64,000 bases of DNA from Rhodanobacter denitrificans. Its GTDB lineage: Bacteria; Pseudomonadota; Gammaproteobacteria; Xanthomonadales; Rhodanobacteraceae. The DNA lies in NCBI GenBank assembly GCA_003241385.1, contig QFPO01000020.1:77592-141591 (forward strand), given 5' to 3'. Position numbers and translations under genes: made by a program. Below, in pieces: positions 45,068-53,146 of this stretch (position 1 is its first letter; each line of letters opens with the position of its first letter). The notes beneath the pieces were generated by a model. That model did no database searches, had not been told where the DNA came from, and was given only the letters and a program-made list of their open reading frames with translations.

Positions 45068-45331
45068 TCAACGCCGGCGGCTGGCGCGGGTGCCGCTGTC
45101 GTGCGTGCGGCGCAGTGCCGGTGCGACCCGCCGGTACGCATAGCGGCCCTTGATCCGCGCATTGAGGTGGCGGCCGATCGACTCGGCCTCGATCAGCGCG
45201 CGGTAGGCCTGCGGCGACACCTTGAAGTAGCGGTAGACGCCACCGTTGCGAAACATGATCTCGAGCACGCGCGAAGCTGGCGCATATCCGATCTCGGCGA
45301 TGCTCGAGGACTGCACGGACTGGCGTTTCAT
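45068..45331 (-). CDS. KTSC-domain protein
   Basis: An 87-residue cytoplasmic protein. The core SSSIAEIGYAPASRVLEIMF followed by GGVYRYFKVSPQAYRALI is the KTSC domain, found alone or fused to lysyl-tRNA synthetase-like and ssDNA-binding proteins; its function is not settled. The C terminus is basic (KGRYAYRRV). The ATG at 45331 is preceded by ACGGGA; a longer frame begins 30 bases upstream but adds nothing conserved. It is probably monocistronic. Confidence 0.82.
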   Translation of the reverse strand: MKRQSVQSSSIAEIGYAPASRVLEIMFRNGGVYRYFKVSPQAYRALIEAESIGRHLNARIKGRYAYRRVAPALRRTHDSGTRASRRR

Positions 45332-45610
45332 CGGTTCCCGTGACGCACGATCGCGGCGCACGGCGCGCCGACGCCGATGCTGTCACGGCGAGGCGATCAC
45401 GTCATCGACGAAGCGCATGAATGCCGCGGCGCCGGGTGGTCTGGCCGGGAACGGCGATGAGATGCCCGCGCTCTGCGGCGTATCGGGAACGTCCTCCTCG
45501 TAACGGCAAGGCCGACGTGAAGCGGCTCTAGGCCGGCACTCCGCACCGGTTCAGCGCCGCGTCCGGATGATCCGGCAACCCCGCGCGTCAGCGCACCGGA
45601 GGTTTCGCGC

Positions 45611-45763
45611 ATGTCCCGATCAGATCCCCGCCGCCAGCCTGCACCCGGTTATCCGGAGGAGAACCTCAAGCCGAAGCGTCAGCCGCCGAAGGCGCCCGGT
45701 GAGGGCAGGCCCGACGAGCCTCAGAACAACCCCACGCGCAAGCCCGGTCGCGGCAACGGTTGA
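45611..45763 (+). CDS. 50-residue proline-rich, probably disordered protein
   Basis: A short ORF reading MSRSDPRRQPAPGYPEENLK and ending TRKPGRGNG. It is rich in Pro, Arg, Lys and Glu with no hydrophobic core, so it is likely disordered. It starts at an ATG after GAGGTTTCGCGC (a usable GGAGG lies at 45597-45601, ten bases upstream) and ends at TGA 45761. Its codon use and peptide composition look more natural than the shadows around it. No function is known to me. Confidence 0.5.
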   Translation: MSRSDPRRQPAPGYPEENLKPKRQPPKAPGEGRPDEPQNNPTRKPGRGNG

Positions 45764-45947
45764 GCGGACCTGCAAATCGCGCGTCGATCGGGCCGGGGAC
45801 GGCATCCGGCGCGTCGTCGTCGTGCGGCACGTCTACCGGCAGCGCCGCGTTCGGCCGATAATGCGCGCCCCTCGCCGTGGTCGCCGCGCGCGACGGATCT
45901 CCGTACCGCCGCGGCGTTCGATGCCGGGCACCGACCCGGACGCCGCC

Positions 45948-46526
45948 ATGCTGCTGATGATCGACAACTACGACAGCTTCACCTTCAATCTCGTCCAGTA
46001 TCTCGGCGAGCTCGGTCAGGAGGTGGAGGTCGTGCGCAACGACGAGCTCACGGTCGATGCGATCGCGGCGCTGCAGCCCTCGCACATCGTGATCTCGCCC
46101 GGGCCGTGCACGCCGAACGAGGCCGGCGTGTCGCTGCAGGTGCTCGCAGAGCTGGCCGGGCGCGTGCCGATCTTCGGCGTCTGTCTCGGTCACCAGTCGA
46201 TCGGCCAGGCCTTCGGCGGCCGCGTGGTCAGGGCAGGGCGGATCATGCACGGCAAGACCTCGATGATCCATCACGAAGGCCAGGGCGTGTTCCGGGGCCT
46301 GCCCAATCCGTTCGAGGCGACGCGCTACCATTCCCTCGTCGTCGAGCGCGATACGCTGCCCGACTGCCTGGAGGTCACCGCCTGGACCGTCGACGAGGAC
46401 GGCCGCCGCGACGAGATCATGGGGCTGCGCCATCGTTCGCTCGACGTCGAAGGCGTGCAGTTCCATCCCGAGTCGATCCTGACCCAGCACGGCCACGCGC
46501 TGCTCGGTAACTTCCTGAGCGCCTGA
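45948..46526 (+). CDS. trpG: Anthranilate/aminodeoxychorismate synthase glutamine amidotransferase
   Basis: This class I glutamine amidotransferase supplies ammonia to TrpE or PabB. The 192-residue protein starts MLLMIDNYDSFTFNLVQYLG and contains ISPGPCTPNEAGVS, the nucleophile in FGVCLGHQSIGQAFGG, and the catalytic His and Glu in VEGVQFHPESILTQHG. The ATG at 45948 matches the usual N terminus. trpE is not upstream in this window, and a PabB-like gene lies at 31 kb, so this may serve both enzymes. trpD follows 175 bases downstream. Confidence 0.93.
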   Translation: MLLMIDNYDSFTFNLVQYLGELGQEVEVVRNDELTVDAIAALQPSHIVISPGPCTPNEAGVSLQVLAELAGRVPIFGVCLGHQSIGQAFGGRVVRAGRIMHGKTSMIHHEGQGVFRGLPNPFEATRYHSLVVERDTLPDCLEVTAWTVDEDGRRDEIMGLRHRSLDVEGVQFHPESILTQHGHALLGNFLSA

Positions 46527-46701
46527 GCCGGCGCCCGAGGTCGCGGCTCGATCCGAGGCGCCGCGAGCGGCCGCCGGCTTGCGGTCGATCACGAATTGGA
46601 CGGCCAAACCCGATCCGGTCGCGCTGCGGGCTTGTGTCGCGCCGACAAGATGGTAGGTTCTCAGCCACGCGCCCGTGCAGGCGCGCTCGACGGATCCATC
46701 G

Positions 46702-47739
46702 ATGCCCATCACCCCCCAGCAGGCCTTGCAGCGCGCGATCGAGCATCGCGAGATCTTTCACGACGAGATGATCGACCTGATGCGCCAGATCATGCGCGGG
46801 GAGGTCTCGCCGGCGATGACGGCCGCGATCCTGACCGGCCTGCGCGTCAAGAAGGAAACCGTCGGCGAGATCACCGCCGCCGCCGAGGTCATGCGCGAGC
46901 TCGCCGCGCCGGTGACGGTCGAAGCGCCCGAGCACTTCGTCGACATCGTCGGCACCGGCGGCGACGGCGGACACAGCTTCAACATCTCCACCGCCGCGAT
47001 GTTCGTCGCCGCCGCGGCCGGCGCGCGCGTCGCCAAGCACGGCAACCGCAGCGTGTCGTCGAAGTCCGGCAGCGCCGACGTGCTCGAGGCGCTCGGCGCC
47101 GCGATCGAGCTGACCCCGGAGCAGGTCGCCGCCTGCATCGCCGAGGTCGGCATCGGCTTCATGTACGCGCCGACGCATCATCCGGCGATGAAGGCGGTCG
47201 CGCCGGTGCGGCGCGAGATGGGAGTGCGCACGATCTTCAACATCCTCGGACCGCTGACCAACCCGGCCGGCGCGCCGAACGTGCTGATGGGTGTGTTCCA
47301 TCCCGATCTGGTCGGCATCCAGGTCCGCGTGCTGCAGCGGCTCGGCGCGCGTCACGCGTTGGTGGTCTGGGGCAAGGACGGCATCGACGAGATCTCGCTC
47401 GGCGGCGCGACCCAGGTCGGCGAGCTGCGCGACGGCGTCGTGCGCGAGTACGAGATCCACCCGGAGGAGTTCGGCTTCGCGATGGCGTCGGGCCGGCAGC
47501 TGCGCGTCGCCGACGCGGCCGAGTCGCGCGAGCGCGTGCTCGAGGCCCTGGCCGACGTGCCCGGCGCGGTCCGCGACATCGTCGCGTTCAACGCCGGTGC
47601 CGCCCTCTACGCGGCCGACGTGGCCGAATCGATATCCGAAGGCATAATCCGAGCACGCCAGGCCCTGGCCAGCGGCGCCGCGCGCGCCCGGCTCGATCAG
47701 TTCGTGTCGACGACCCAACGCATCGCGAAAGGAGGTTGA
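46702..47739 (+). CDS. trpD: Anthranilate phosphoribosyltransferase
   Basis: TrpD transfers phosphoribose from PRPP to anthranilate in tryptophan synthesis. The 345-residue protein has the PRPP-binding GTGGDGGHSFNIST, AKHGNRSVSSKSGSADVLEA, FAP-type YAPTHHPAMK and the NPAGA segment of LGPLTNPAGAPN. I chose the ATG at 46702 (MPITPQQALQRAIEHRE); an in-frame GTG nine codons earlier is less typical. trpC starts directly after the stop codon. Confidence 0.96.
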   Translation: MPITPQQALQRAIEHREIFHDEMIDLMRQIMRGEVSPAMTAAILTGLRVKKETVGEITAAAEVMRELAAPVTVEAPEHFVDIVGTGGDGGHSFNISTAAMFVAAAAGARVAKHGNRSVSSKSGSADVLEALGAAIELTPEQVAACIAEVGIGFMYAPTHHPAMKAVAPVRREMGVRTIFNILGPLTNPAGAPNVLMGVFHPDLVGIQVRVLQRLGARHALVVWGKDGIDEISLGGATQVGELRDGVVREYEIHPEEFGFAMASGRQLRVADAAESRERVLEALADVPGAVRDIVAFNAGAALYAADVAESISEGIIRARQALASGAARARLDQFVSTTQRIAKGG

Positions 47740-48534
47740 ATGAGTGACGTCCTGCAACGCATCCTCGCGCGCAAGGTCGAGGAGATCGCCGAGCGCAGCG
47801 CGCGCGTGCCGCTGGCCGAACTGTCGGCGCGCATCGCCGATCTGCCCGACACGCGCGGCTTCGCGACGGCGATCGAGGCCGCGATCGAGGACGGTCGTCC
47901 GGCCGTCATCGCCGAGGTCAAGAAGGCCAGTCCGAGCCAGGGCGTGATCCGGCCCGACTTCGATCCCGCCGCGATCGCGCGCAGCTATGCGGCGGGCGGC
48001 GCGACCTGCCTGTCGGTGCTGACCGACGCGGACTTCTTCCAGGGCAGCGAGACCTATCTGCAGCAGGCGCGCGCCGCCTGCGAGCTGCCGGTGCTGCGCA
48101 AGGACTTCACGATCGACCCGTACCAGGTCTACGAGGCGCGCGCGATCGGCGCGGACTGCATCCTGCTGATCGCCGCCGCGCTCGACGACGCGGCGCTGCT
48201 CGAACTGTGCCTGCTCGCGGCCGATCTCGACCTCGACGTGCTGGTCGAGGTGCACGACGGCGAGGAGCTCGAGCGCGCGCTCGGCGTGCCGGCGCCGCTG
48301 ATCGGCATCAACAACCGTAATCTGCGCACGTTCGAGGTTTCGCTGAACACCTCGGTCGACCTGCGCGACCTGGTGCCGTACGACCGCCTGCTGGTCGCCG
48401 AGAGCGGCATCCGCACCTTGGCCGACGTCGCACGCCTGCGCAATGCCGGCATCGACGCCTTCCTGGTCGGCGAGAGCTTCATGCGCGCGGTCGATCCCGG
48501 CCACGAACTGGCGCGTCTGTTCTCGCTGGAATGA
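47740..48534 (+). CDS. trpC: Indole-3-glycerol phosphate synthase
   Basis: TrpC closes the indole ring in tryptophan synthesis. The 264-residue monofunctional protein has a TIM barrel with ILARKVEEIAERSAR, AEVKKASPSQGVIRPDFDP (catalytic Lys), LRKDFTIDPYQVYEARAIGADCIL, INNRNLRTFEV and VAESGIRT. It starts at the base after the trpD stop, with a near-perfect AAAGGAGGT ribosome-binding site. Its stop overlaps the following GNAT gene. It is not fused to trpF, as in most bacteria outside the enterics. Confidence 0.97.
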   Translation: MSDVLQRILARKVEEIAERSARVPLAELSARIADLPDTRGFATAIEAAIEDGRPAVIAEVKKASPSQGVIRPDFDPAAIARSYAAGGATCLSVLTDADFFQGSETYLQQARAACELPVLRKDFTIDPYQVYEARAIGADCILLIAAALDDAALLELCLLAADLDLDVLVEVHDGEELERALGVPAPLIGINNRNLRTFEVSLNTSVDLRDLVPYDRLLVAESGIRTLADVARLRNAGIDAFLVGESFMRAVDPGHELARLFSLE

Positions 48535-49046
48535 GCGCCGCGGCGCCGGGGCCGGAGGCGGACGATCGCCCGATCCGGATCGAGCCGTTCCGGCCCGAAT
48601 GGGCCGAGGCGTTCCGCCGTCTGAACCTGCAGTGGCTCGAACGTCATTTCAGCGTCGAGCCGGCCGATCTGCCGGTGCTGTCCGACCCGAAGTCGCAGGT
48701 GATCGACGCGGGCGGCGAGATCCTGTTCGCGCTCGACGCGACCGGCGCGGTGGTCGGCACCTGCGCCCTGCTGGCCGGGCCGGACGGCACGTTCGAGCTG
48801 TCGAAGATGAGCGTCGAGGAGGCGCGCCACGGGCAGGGCATCGGCACGCGCCTGATCGAGGCCGCGATCGCGGCGTTCCGCCGTCGCGGCGGCCGCCGGC
48901 TGTTTCTCGAATCCAGCAGCCGGCTGGCGCCGGCGCTGCATCTGTACCGGCGCAACGGCTTCGTGCAGCAGGCGTCGTCGCACGCGTCGCACTACCGGCG
49001 CGCGGACGTCTACATGGTCTGGCGCCCCGCCGACGCGGAGCGCTGA
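48531..49046 (+). CDS. GNAT-family N-acetyltransferase coupled to trpC
   Basis: The 171-residue protein has the GNAT acetyl-CoA-binding pattern: FELSKMSVEEARHGQGIGTR carries the R/QxxGxG/A site, followed by LIEAAIAAFRRRGGRRLFLE and a LYRRNGFVQ tail motif. The substrate is unknown; small amines or protein N termini are typical. The ATG overlaps the trpC stop (ATGA), so it is translated with the trp genes. The next gene, clp, is convergent, with only 10 bases between the stops. Confidence 0.88.
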   Translation: MSAAAPGPEADDRPIRIEPFRPEWAEAFRRLNLQWLERHFSVEPADLPVLSDPKSQVIDAGGEILFALDATGAVVGTCALLAGPDGTFELSKMSVEEARHGQGIGTRLIEAAIAAFRRRGGRRLFLESSSRLAPALHLYRRNGFVQQASSHASHYRRADVYMVWRPADAER

Positions 49047-49056
49047 GGCCGGCCGC

Positions 49057-49758
49057 TCAGCGCGTGCCGAGCACCACGATGGTCTTGCCGGACACCGTGA
49101 TCATGCCCTGTTCCTCGAGCTGCTTGAGGACGCGACCGACCATCTCGCGCGAGCAGCCGACGATCCGGCTGATCTCCTGGCGCGAAATGCGGATCTGCGT
49201 GCCCAGCGGATGCGACATCGCGTCCGGCTCGTCGGTCAGGTCGATCAGCGTCTTGGCGACGCGGCCGGTGACGTCCATGAACGCCAGACGGCTGACCTTG
49301 CGATTGGTGTGCAGCAGGCGGTTGGTCAGCTGCGAGCCGATCGCGAACAGGATCTTCGGGCATTCCTCGCGCAGCGGTCCTTCGAACAGGCTGAACATGC
49401 GCTCGTAGCCGATCTCGGCGAACTCGCACGGCGTGCGCGTGCGCACCAGCACCTCGCGTCGCGGCGTCTCGACGAACAGGCCCATCTCGCCGATGAACTC
49501 GCCGCGATTCAGATAGGCCAGGATCAGCTCGCGGCCTTCCTCGTCCTCCGAGGAAATCGTCAGCGAACCTTCGATGATGTAGTAGAGGATGTTGGCGGTG
49601 TCGCCCGGACGGACGATGACGGTCTTGCTGGGATAGCGTCGTCGGTGGCAGGCGCTCAGGAAGCGCTCCATCGCAGCGCGGTCGGGGGTGAGAAACGGCG
49701 GGGCCTGGACCCGGGAAACGTTGCGCTGGAGGTTGTATTTGAAGTCGGCCGCGTTCAC
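49057..49758 (-). CDS. clp: Clp/CRP-family transcription regulator
   Basis: This is the Lysobacterales CRP homologue; in Xanthomonas, Clp binds c-di-GMP and controls virulence and extracellular enzymes. The 233-residue protein aligns by eye with Clp: FLSACHRRRYPSKT, ILYYIIEGSLTISSEDEEGR, FIGEMGLFVETPRREVLVRT and the HTH ISRQEISRIVGCSREMVGR. The cAMP-binding RxS pocket is not conserved (ETPRREV). Two in-frame GTG starts exist, at 49779 and 49758; the second has a GGGGAGA nine bases upstream and is preferred. It is divergent from speD. Confidence 0.93.
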   Translation of the reverse strand: MNAADFKYNLQRNVSRVQAPPFLTPDRAAMERFLSACHRRRYPSKTVIVRPGDTANILYYIIEGSLTISSEDEEGRELILAYLNRGEFIGEMGLFVETPRREVLVRTRTPCEFAEIGYERMFSLFEGPLREECPKILFAIGSQLTNRLLHTNRKVSRLAFMDVTGRVAKTLIDLTDEPDAMSHPLGTQIRISRQEISRIVGCSREMVGRVLKQLEEQGMITVSGKTIVVLGTR

Positions 49759-49790
49759 GTGATTGGATCTCCCCTGCACATGGCATCCGG

Positions 49791-49813
49791 ATGCGTCACC
49801 GGGCGTGACGCAT
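49791..49813. promoter_or_regulatory. Perfect 9-bp inverted repeat upstream of clp
   Basis: ATGCGTCAC (49791-49799), CGGGC, GTGACGCAT (49805-49813). It lies about 30-55 bases before the clp start, in the likely leader or operator position. It is not a CRP consensus site, since the half-sites point the other way (TCAC...GTGA). It may be an operator for another regulator or an RNA hairpin. Confidence 0.5.
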
Positions 49814-49917
49814 GGTTCCCCACGCGTCTGCGAGTCACGCCACAGTACGGTGCCGCGTCATCTTACATGGAGGAAACCGATTGTGGCAGTCGTCGCTCAC
49901 AATTCATCGAGGCGATG

Positions 49918-49946
49918 TTTCGCCTTCGATTCGATTGGGACATAAT
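49918..49946 (+). promoter_or_regulatory. Candidate speD promoter
   Basis: TTTCGC (49918-49923), 17 bases, CATAAT (49941-49946). This predicts a start near 49953 and a leader of about 115 bases before the GTG of speD. Confidence 0.35.
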
Positions 49947-50069
49947 CCGCGGCCTTGCCGAGGCAGCGCCGACGAACGTCGACGTCCGACGCAGGACGAG
50001 GGCGGTCGGCGGCCGAGGTCGCGCGCCGCGATTTGACGGGTTCAGTTTTCCGGCGACAGGCCTGCGGGC

Positions 50070-50882
50070 GTGTCGCATCACGACGAGGTGACGGTGGTGG
50101 TCAAGCCCATTCCGAGGCTGCGGCTGCAGGGTTTCAACAACCTGACCAAGGCGCTCAGTTTCAACATCTACGACATCTGCTATGCGGTGTCCGAAGACCA
50201 GCGCCAGCGCTACATCGAGTACATCGATGAAGCCTACGACGCCGATCGCCTGACCAAGATCCTCACCAACGTCGCCGACATCATCGGCGCGAACATCCTC
50301 AACGTCGCGCGCCAGGACTACGATCCGCAGGGCGCGAGCGTGACGATCCTGATCTCCGAGCATCCGATCGTCGAGAAGCTCGGCAAGGACGTGATCTCCG
50401 ACGCGGTCGTGGCGCATCTGGACAAGAGCCACATCACGGTCCACACCTATCCGGAGACGCATCCGCACAACGGCATCGCGACGTTCCGCGCCGACATCGA
50501 CGTGGCGACCTGCGGTGTGATCTCGCCGCTGAAGGCGCTGAACTACCTGATCGACAGCTTCGAGTCGGACATCGTGATCATGGACTACCGCGTGCGCGGC
50601 TTCACCCGCGACGTCAAGGGCCGCAAGCACTTCATCGATCACAAGATCAACTCGGTGCAGGAGTACCTGGCGCGCCACATCCGTCACAAGTACGAGATGT
50701 TCGACGTCAACGTCTATCAGGAGAACATCTTCCACACGAAGATGCACATCAAGGACTTCGACCTCGACACCTATCTGTTCGAGGCCAACGCCGACGATCT
50801 CTCGTTCAAGGAGCGCCAGCGCATCGAGTCGCTGCTCAAGCGCGAGATCGAAGAACTGTTCCACGGCCGCAATCTGGTCTGA
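50070..50882 (+). CDS. speD: S-adenosylmethionine decarboxylase proenzyme
   Basis: SpeD makes decarboxylated SAM for spermidine synthesis. The 270-residue E. coli-type proenzyme self-cleaves at K119-S120 in VVAHLDKSHITVHTYPE to form the pyruvoyl cofactor. RLRLQGFNNLTKALSFNIYD, GANILNVARQDYDPQGASV, TCGVISPLKALNYLI and VNVYQENIFHTKMHIKDFDL all match the family. The start is a GTG at 50070. The gene is next to clp, as in Xanthomonas. A strong terminator follows. Confidence 0.97.
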   Translation: MSHHDEVTVVVKPIPRLRLQGFNNLTKALSFNIYDICYAVSEDQRQRYIEYIDEAYDADRLTKILTNVADIIGANILNVARQDYDPQGASVTILISEHPIVEKLGKDVISDAVVAHLDKSHITVHTYPETHPHNGIATFRADIDVATCGVISPLKALNYLIDSFESDIVIMDYRVRGFTRDVKGRKHFIDHKINSVQEYLARHIRHKYEMFDVNVYQENIFHTKMHIKDFDLDTYLFEANADDLSFKERQRIESLLKREIEELFHGRNLV

Positions 50883-50908
50883 CCGCCTCGCGTCCGGCTG
50901 CACGATCC

Positions 50909-50938
50909 GACGGCCCGCCTCTGGCGGGCCGTCTTGCG
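50909..50938 (+). terminator. Rho-independent terminator after speD
   Basis: GACGGCCCGCC (50909-50919) pairs perfectly with GGCGGGCCGTC (50923-50933), with a short loop and TTGCGTT following. The stem is strong but the T tract is poor. Confidence 0.7.
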
Positions 50939-51171
50939 TTCGGGCGCGCCGGGGCGTGCGGCATGCGGGTCGCGACAGGTTCGGCATTCTCATCGCGACG
51001 GCGGGTCCGCGCGGCGTCGGTGCGCCTCGCGCCGGCTCATCGGTACACCGACCGCTTCGCGCCCGAGCGATCGGCTCGATCGTGAGCCGATCGGAATCCA
51101 TCGGGACCGGTTCTCGGCCGGGATCGAACGGATCGGATCCGGTCGGGCCAGGCCCGATCAGCCGGGTTCGA

Positions 51172-51813
51172 TCAGATCCGGTAGGCGACGGTGCGCATCA
51201 GCTGGGCGGCGGCGCGCATCAGCAGCGGCAGCGGCGCCGGCAGCGGCGCTGCGCCGGCGGCCTGCGCATGGTCGGCGTGGCGCGCCTCGTCTTCCTTCAT
51301 CTGGCCGACGATCGCGCGGCTGCGCCGATCGGCGGCGGGCAGGGCATCCAGATGGCCGGCCAGATGGGCTTCGACCTGGCGTTCGGTCTCGACGACGAAG
51401 CCCAGGCTCAACCGGTCGCCGATCAGGCCGGCGCCGGCGCCGATCAGCCAGGCACCGCCGTACCAGAGCGGATTGAGCAGGCTCGGGCGGCTGTCGAGCT
51501 CGCGCAGGCGTGCGCCGCACCAGGCCAGGTGGTCGGTCTCCTCGGCGGCGGCCGCCATCAGGTGGCGGCGCAGCTCGTCGCTGCGCGCGACCGCGGCCTG
51601 GCCGACGTACAATGCCTGCGCGCAGACCTCGCCGACGTGGTTGATCCGCATCAGGCCGGCCGCGTGGCGCCGGGCCGCCTCGTCGAGCGGCGCGTCGGGC
51701 ACCGTCTCGGCCGGTGAGGGACGCGCGGCCGCCGGCTCGGGTTCCGACACGGTCGACAGTGCGCGCTCGACGGCCACCAGCAGGCGGTCGGTGATCGACA
51801 GCGAGGCGGTCAC
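51172..51813 (-). CDS. coq7: Demethoxyubiquinone hydroxylase Coq7
   Basis: This di-iron enzyme hydroxylates 2-polyprenyl-3-methyl-6-methoxy-1,4-benzoquinone in ubiquinone synthesis. The 213-residue protein has the ligand motifs in order: RINHVGEVCAQALY, AEETDHLAWC, ERQVEAHLAGHL and KEDEARHADHA. A hydrophobic glycine-rich hairpin (YGGAWLIGAGAGLIGD) suits peripheral membrane binding. The start is a GTG at 51813. It is convergent with speD, about 240 bases apart. Confidence 0.95.
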   Translation of the reverse strand: MTASLSITDRLLVAVERALSTVSEPEPAAARPSPAETVPDAPLDEAARRHAAGLMRINHVGEVCAQALYVGQAAVARSDELRRHLMAAAAEETDHLAWCGARLRELDSRPSLLNPLWYGGAWLIGAGAGLIGDRLSLGFVVETERQVEAHLAGHLDALPAADRRSRAIVGQMKEDEARHADHAQAAGAAPLPAPLPLLMRAAAQLMRTVAYRI

Positions 51814-51982
51814 GATGGGCGGCTCCGTCAGTTCGGGTCGGCCAGTCTACCGCCCGCCGCCGTGAACCGCGCCCGGCGTCGATCGCGGCCTCGAAAAAAA
51901 GCCGCGATCACCGCTCAAAAAGACTTCCGGATGTGCAAGAATGCCGGCCCCGCCGGGAGGGGCGCCGATTGCGCTCGATGGC

Positions 51983-52011
51983 TTGCGCAATTCAGCGTTC
52001 GCCCCTATAAT
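51983..52011 (+). promoter_or_regulatory. Promoter of the rplM-rpsI operon
   Basis: TTGCGC (51983-51988), a 17-base spacer and a perfect TATAAT (52006-52011). The start would be near 52018, leaving a leader of about 50 bases before rplM. Confidence 0.75.
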
Positions 52012-52066
52012 CCCGCGTCTTTATTTTCTGGACCAGCCCGTATCCCGGGCGATCAAGGTGTTTCCG

Positions 52067-52495
52067 ATGAAAACGATCAGCGCCAAGCCCGAAACCGTGC
52101 AGCGCGACTGGTATGTGGTCGACGCTACCAACAAGACGCTCGGCCGCCTCTGCTCAGAACTCGCGACCCGCCTGCGCGGCAAGCACAAGCCGATCTACAC
52201 GCCGCACGTGGACACCGGTGACTACCTGGTCGTGATCAACGCCGAGAAGATCGCGGTGACCGGCAAGAAGCTCACCGACAAGAACTACCATCGCTTCACC
52301 GGCTACATCGGCAACCTCAAGACGACCTCGCTCAAGGACATGCTCGCCCGTCATCCGGAGCGCGTGATCGAGATCGGCGTCAAGGGCATGCTGCCGAAGA
52401 ATCCGCTCGGCCGCGCGATGTTCCGCAAGCTCAAGGTCTATGCCGGTGCCGAGCACCCGCATTCGGCCCAGCAGCCGCAGACCCTGGATCTCTGA
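52067..52495 (+). CDS. rplM: 50S ribosomal protein L13
   Basis: L13 binds early to 23S rRNA. The 142-residue protein begins MKTISAKPETVQRDWYVVDA and has TLGRLCSELATRLRGKHKP, DYLVVINAEKIAVTGKK and VKGMLPKNPLGRAMFRKLKV, all standard. The ATG at 52067 matches the usual N terminus; a longer frame upstream runs across the promoter. It is followed by rpsI after 67 bases, the universal bacterial pair. Confidence 0.98.
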   Translation: MKTISAKPETVQRDWYVVDATNKTLGRLCSELATRLRGKHKPIYTPHVDTGDYLVVINAEKIAVTGKKLTDKNYHRFTGYIGNLKTTSLKDMLARHPERVIEIGVKGMLPKNPLGRAMFRKLKVYAGAEHPHSAQQPQTLDL

Positions 52496-52562
52496 GGCGC
52501 CGTCCTCGCAGGAGCCCGCCCGTCGCGGTGCGGGCCTCACACGTACGCTAGGTTTCCCATAC

Positions 52563-52955
52563 ATGGCTATTGAGCAAAACTACGGTACCGGTCGTCGCAA
52601 GTCCTCCGCCGCGCGGGTCTTCCTGCGCAAGGGCAGCGGCAGCATCGTCGTCAACGGCAAGACGCTCGACCAGTTCTTCGGTCGCGAGACGGCCCGCATG
52701 ATCGTGCGCCAGCCGCTCGAGCTGGTGCAGGCCACCGACAAGTTCGACGTGCTCGTCACGGTCGCCGGCGGCGGCACGACCGGCCAGGCCGGTGCGATCC
52801 GTCTCGGCATCGCCCGCGCGCTGGTCGAGTACGACGAGACGCTGAAGTCGCCGCTGCGCAAGGCCGGTTTCATGACCCGTGACGCCCGCGAAGTCGAGCG
52901 CAAGAAGGTCGGCCTGCACAAGGCGCGTCGCGCGACCCAGTACTCCAAGCGTTAA
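52563..52955 (+). CDS. rpsI: 30S ribosomal protein S9
   Basis: S9 sits at the small-subunit head with its C-terminal tail near the P-site tRNA. The 130-residue protein begins MAIEQNYGTGRRKSSAARVF, has GKTLDQFFGRETARMIVRQP, AGAIRLGIARALVEYD and the conserved tail KARRATQYSKR. It is the second gene of the rplM-rpsI operon, and a tRNA-Gln follows about 80 bases later. Confidence 0.98.
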   Translation: MAIEQNYGTGRRKSSAARVFLRKGSGSIVVNGKTLDQFFGRETARMIVRQPLELVQATDKFDVLVTVAGGGTTGQAGAIRLGIARALVEYDETLKSPLRKAGFMTRDAREVERKKVGLHKARRATQYSKR

Positions 52956-53036
52956 GCACGGAACGCCCGCCGGCCCTGCCGGCGGCCGATTCCAGGCCGT
53001 CAGAACGGTGGTTCGCCCGCTGTGGCCCCTGGTTCT

Positions 53037-53110
53037 TGGGAGATCGTCTAATGGTAGGACAACGGACTCTGACTCCGTTTATCTAGGTTCGAATCCTAGT
53101 CTCCCAGCCA
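53037..53110 (+). tRNA. tRNA-Gln (anticodon CUG)
   Basis: A 74-nt cloverleaf: acceptor TGGGAGA/TCTCCCA, anticodon arm ACGGA-CTCTGAC-TCCGT with CTG at 53069-53071, T-loop TTCGAAT and encoded CCA (53108-53110). It decodes CAG. A clean terminator follows immediately. Confidence 0.97.
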
Positions 53111-53116
53111 CTCGAA

Positions 53117-53146
53117 AGCCCCTGCTCCGGCAGGGGCTTTTTTTGT
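53117..53146 (+). terminator. Rho-independent terminator after tRNA-Gln
   Basis: AGCCCCTGC (53117-53125), loop TCCG, GCAGGGGCT (53130-53138), then a run of T residues. This is one of the strongest terminators in the window. The ~290 bases from here to 53433 hold no gene I can support. Confidence 0.9.

Larger units (their letters stand above)
49759..50069. promoter_or_regulatory. clp-speD divergent control region
   Basis: The 311-base region between the divergent starts holds a 9-bp perfect inverted repeat (49791-49813), an imperfect ATTGTG/CACAAT inverted repeat (49880-49903) and a candidate speD promoter (49918-49946). No gene is seen. The GTG-led start of clp and its ribosome-binding site overlap the left edge. 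Confidence 0.5.

Noticed and set aside
42127..45162. A 1011-codon minus-strand open frame
   Set aside because: It lies opposite the antiporter and is made of low-complexity Asp/Arg/Gln/Glu. It is a mirror of membrane-protein codons.
46527..46701. Trp leader peptide or attenuator before trpD
   Set aside because: No short ORF with repeated Trp codons and no terminator hairpin were found.
46417..48504. A 695-codon minus-strand open frame opposite trpD-trpC
   Set aside because: Antisense shadow of two secure trp genes, with low-complexity composition.
49880..49903. CRP/Clp consensus site upstream of speD
   Set aside because: The half-sites TGTGG and TCACA are 10 bases apart instead of 6, so it was recorded only as an inverted repeat.
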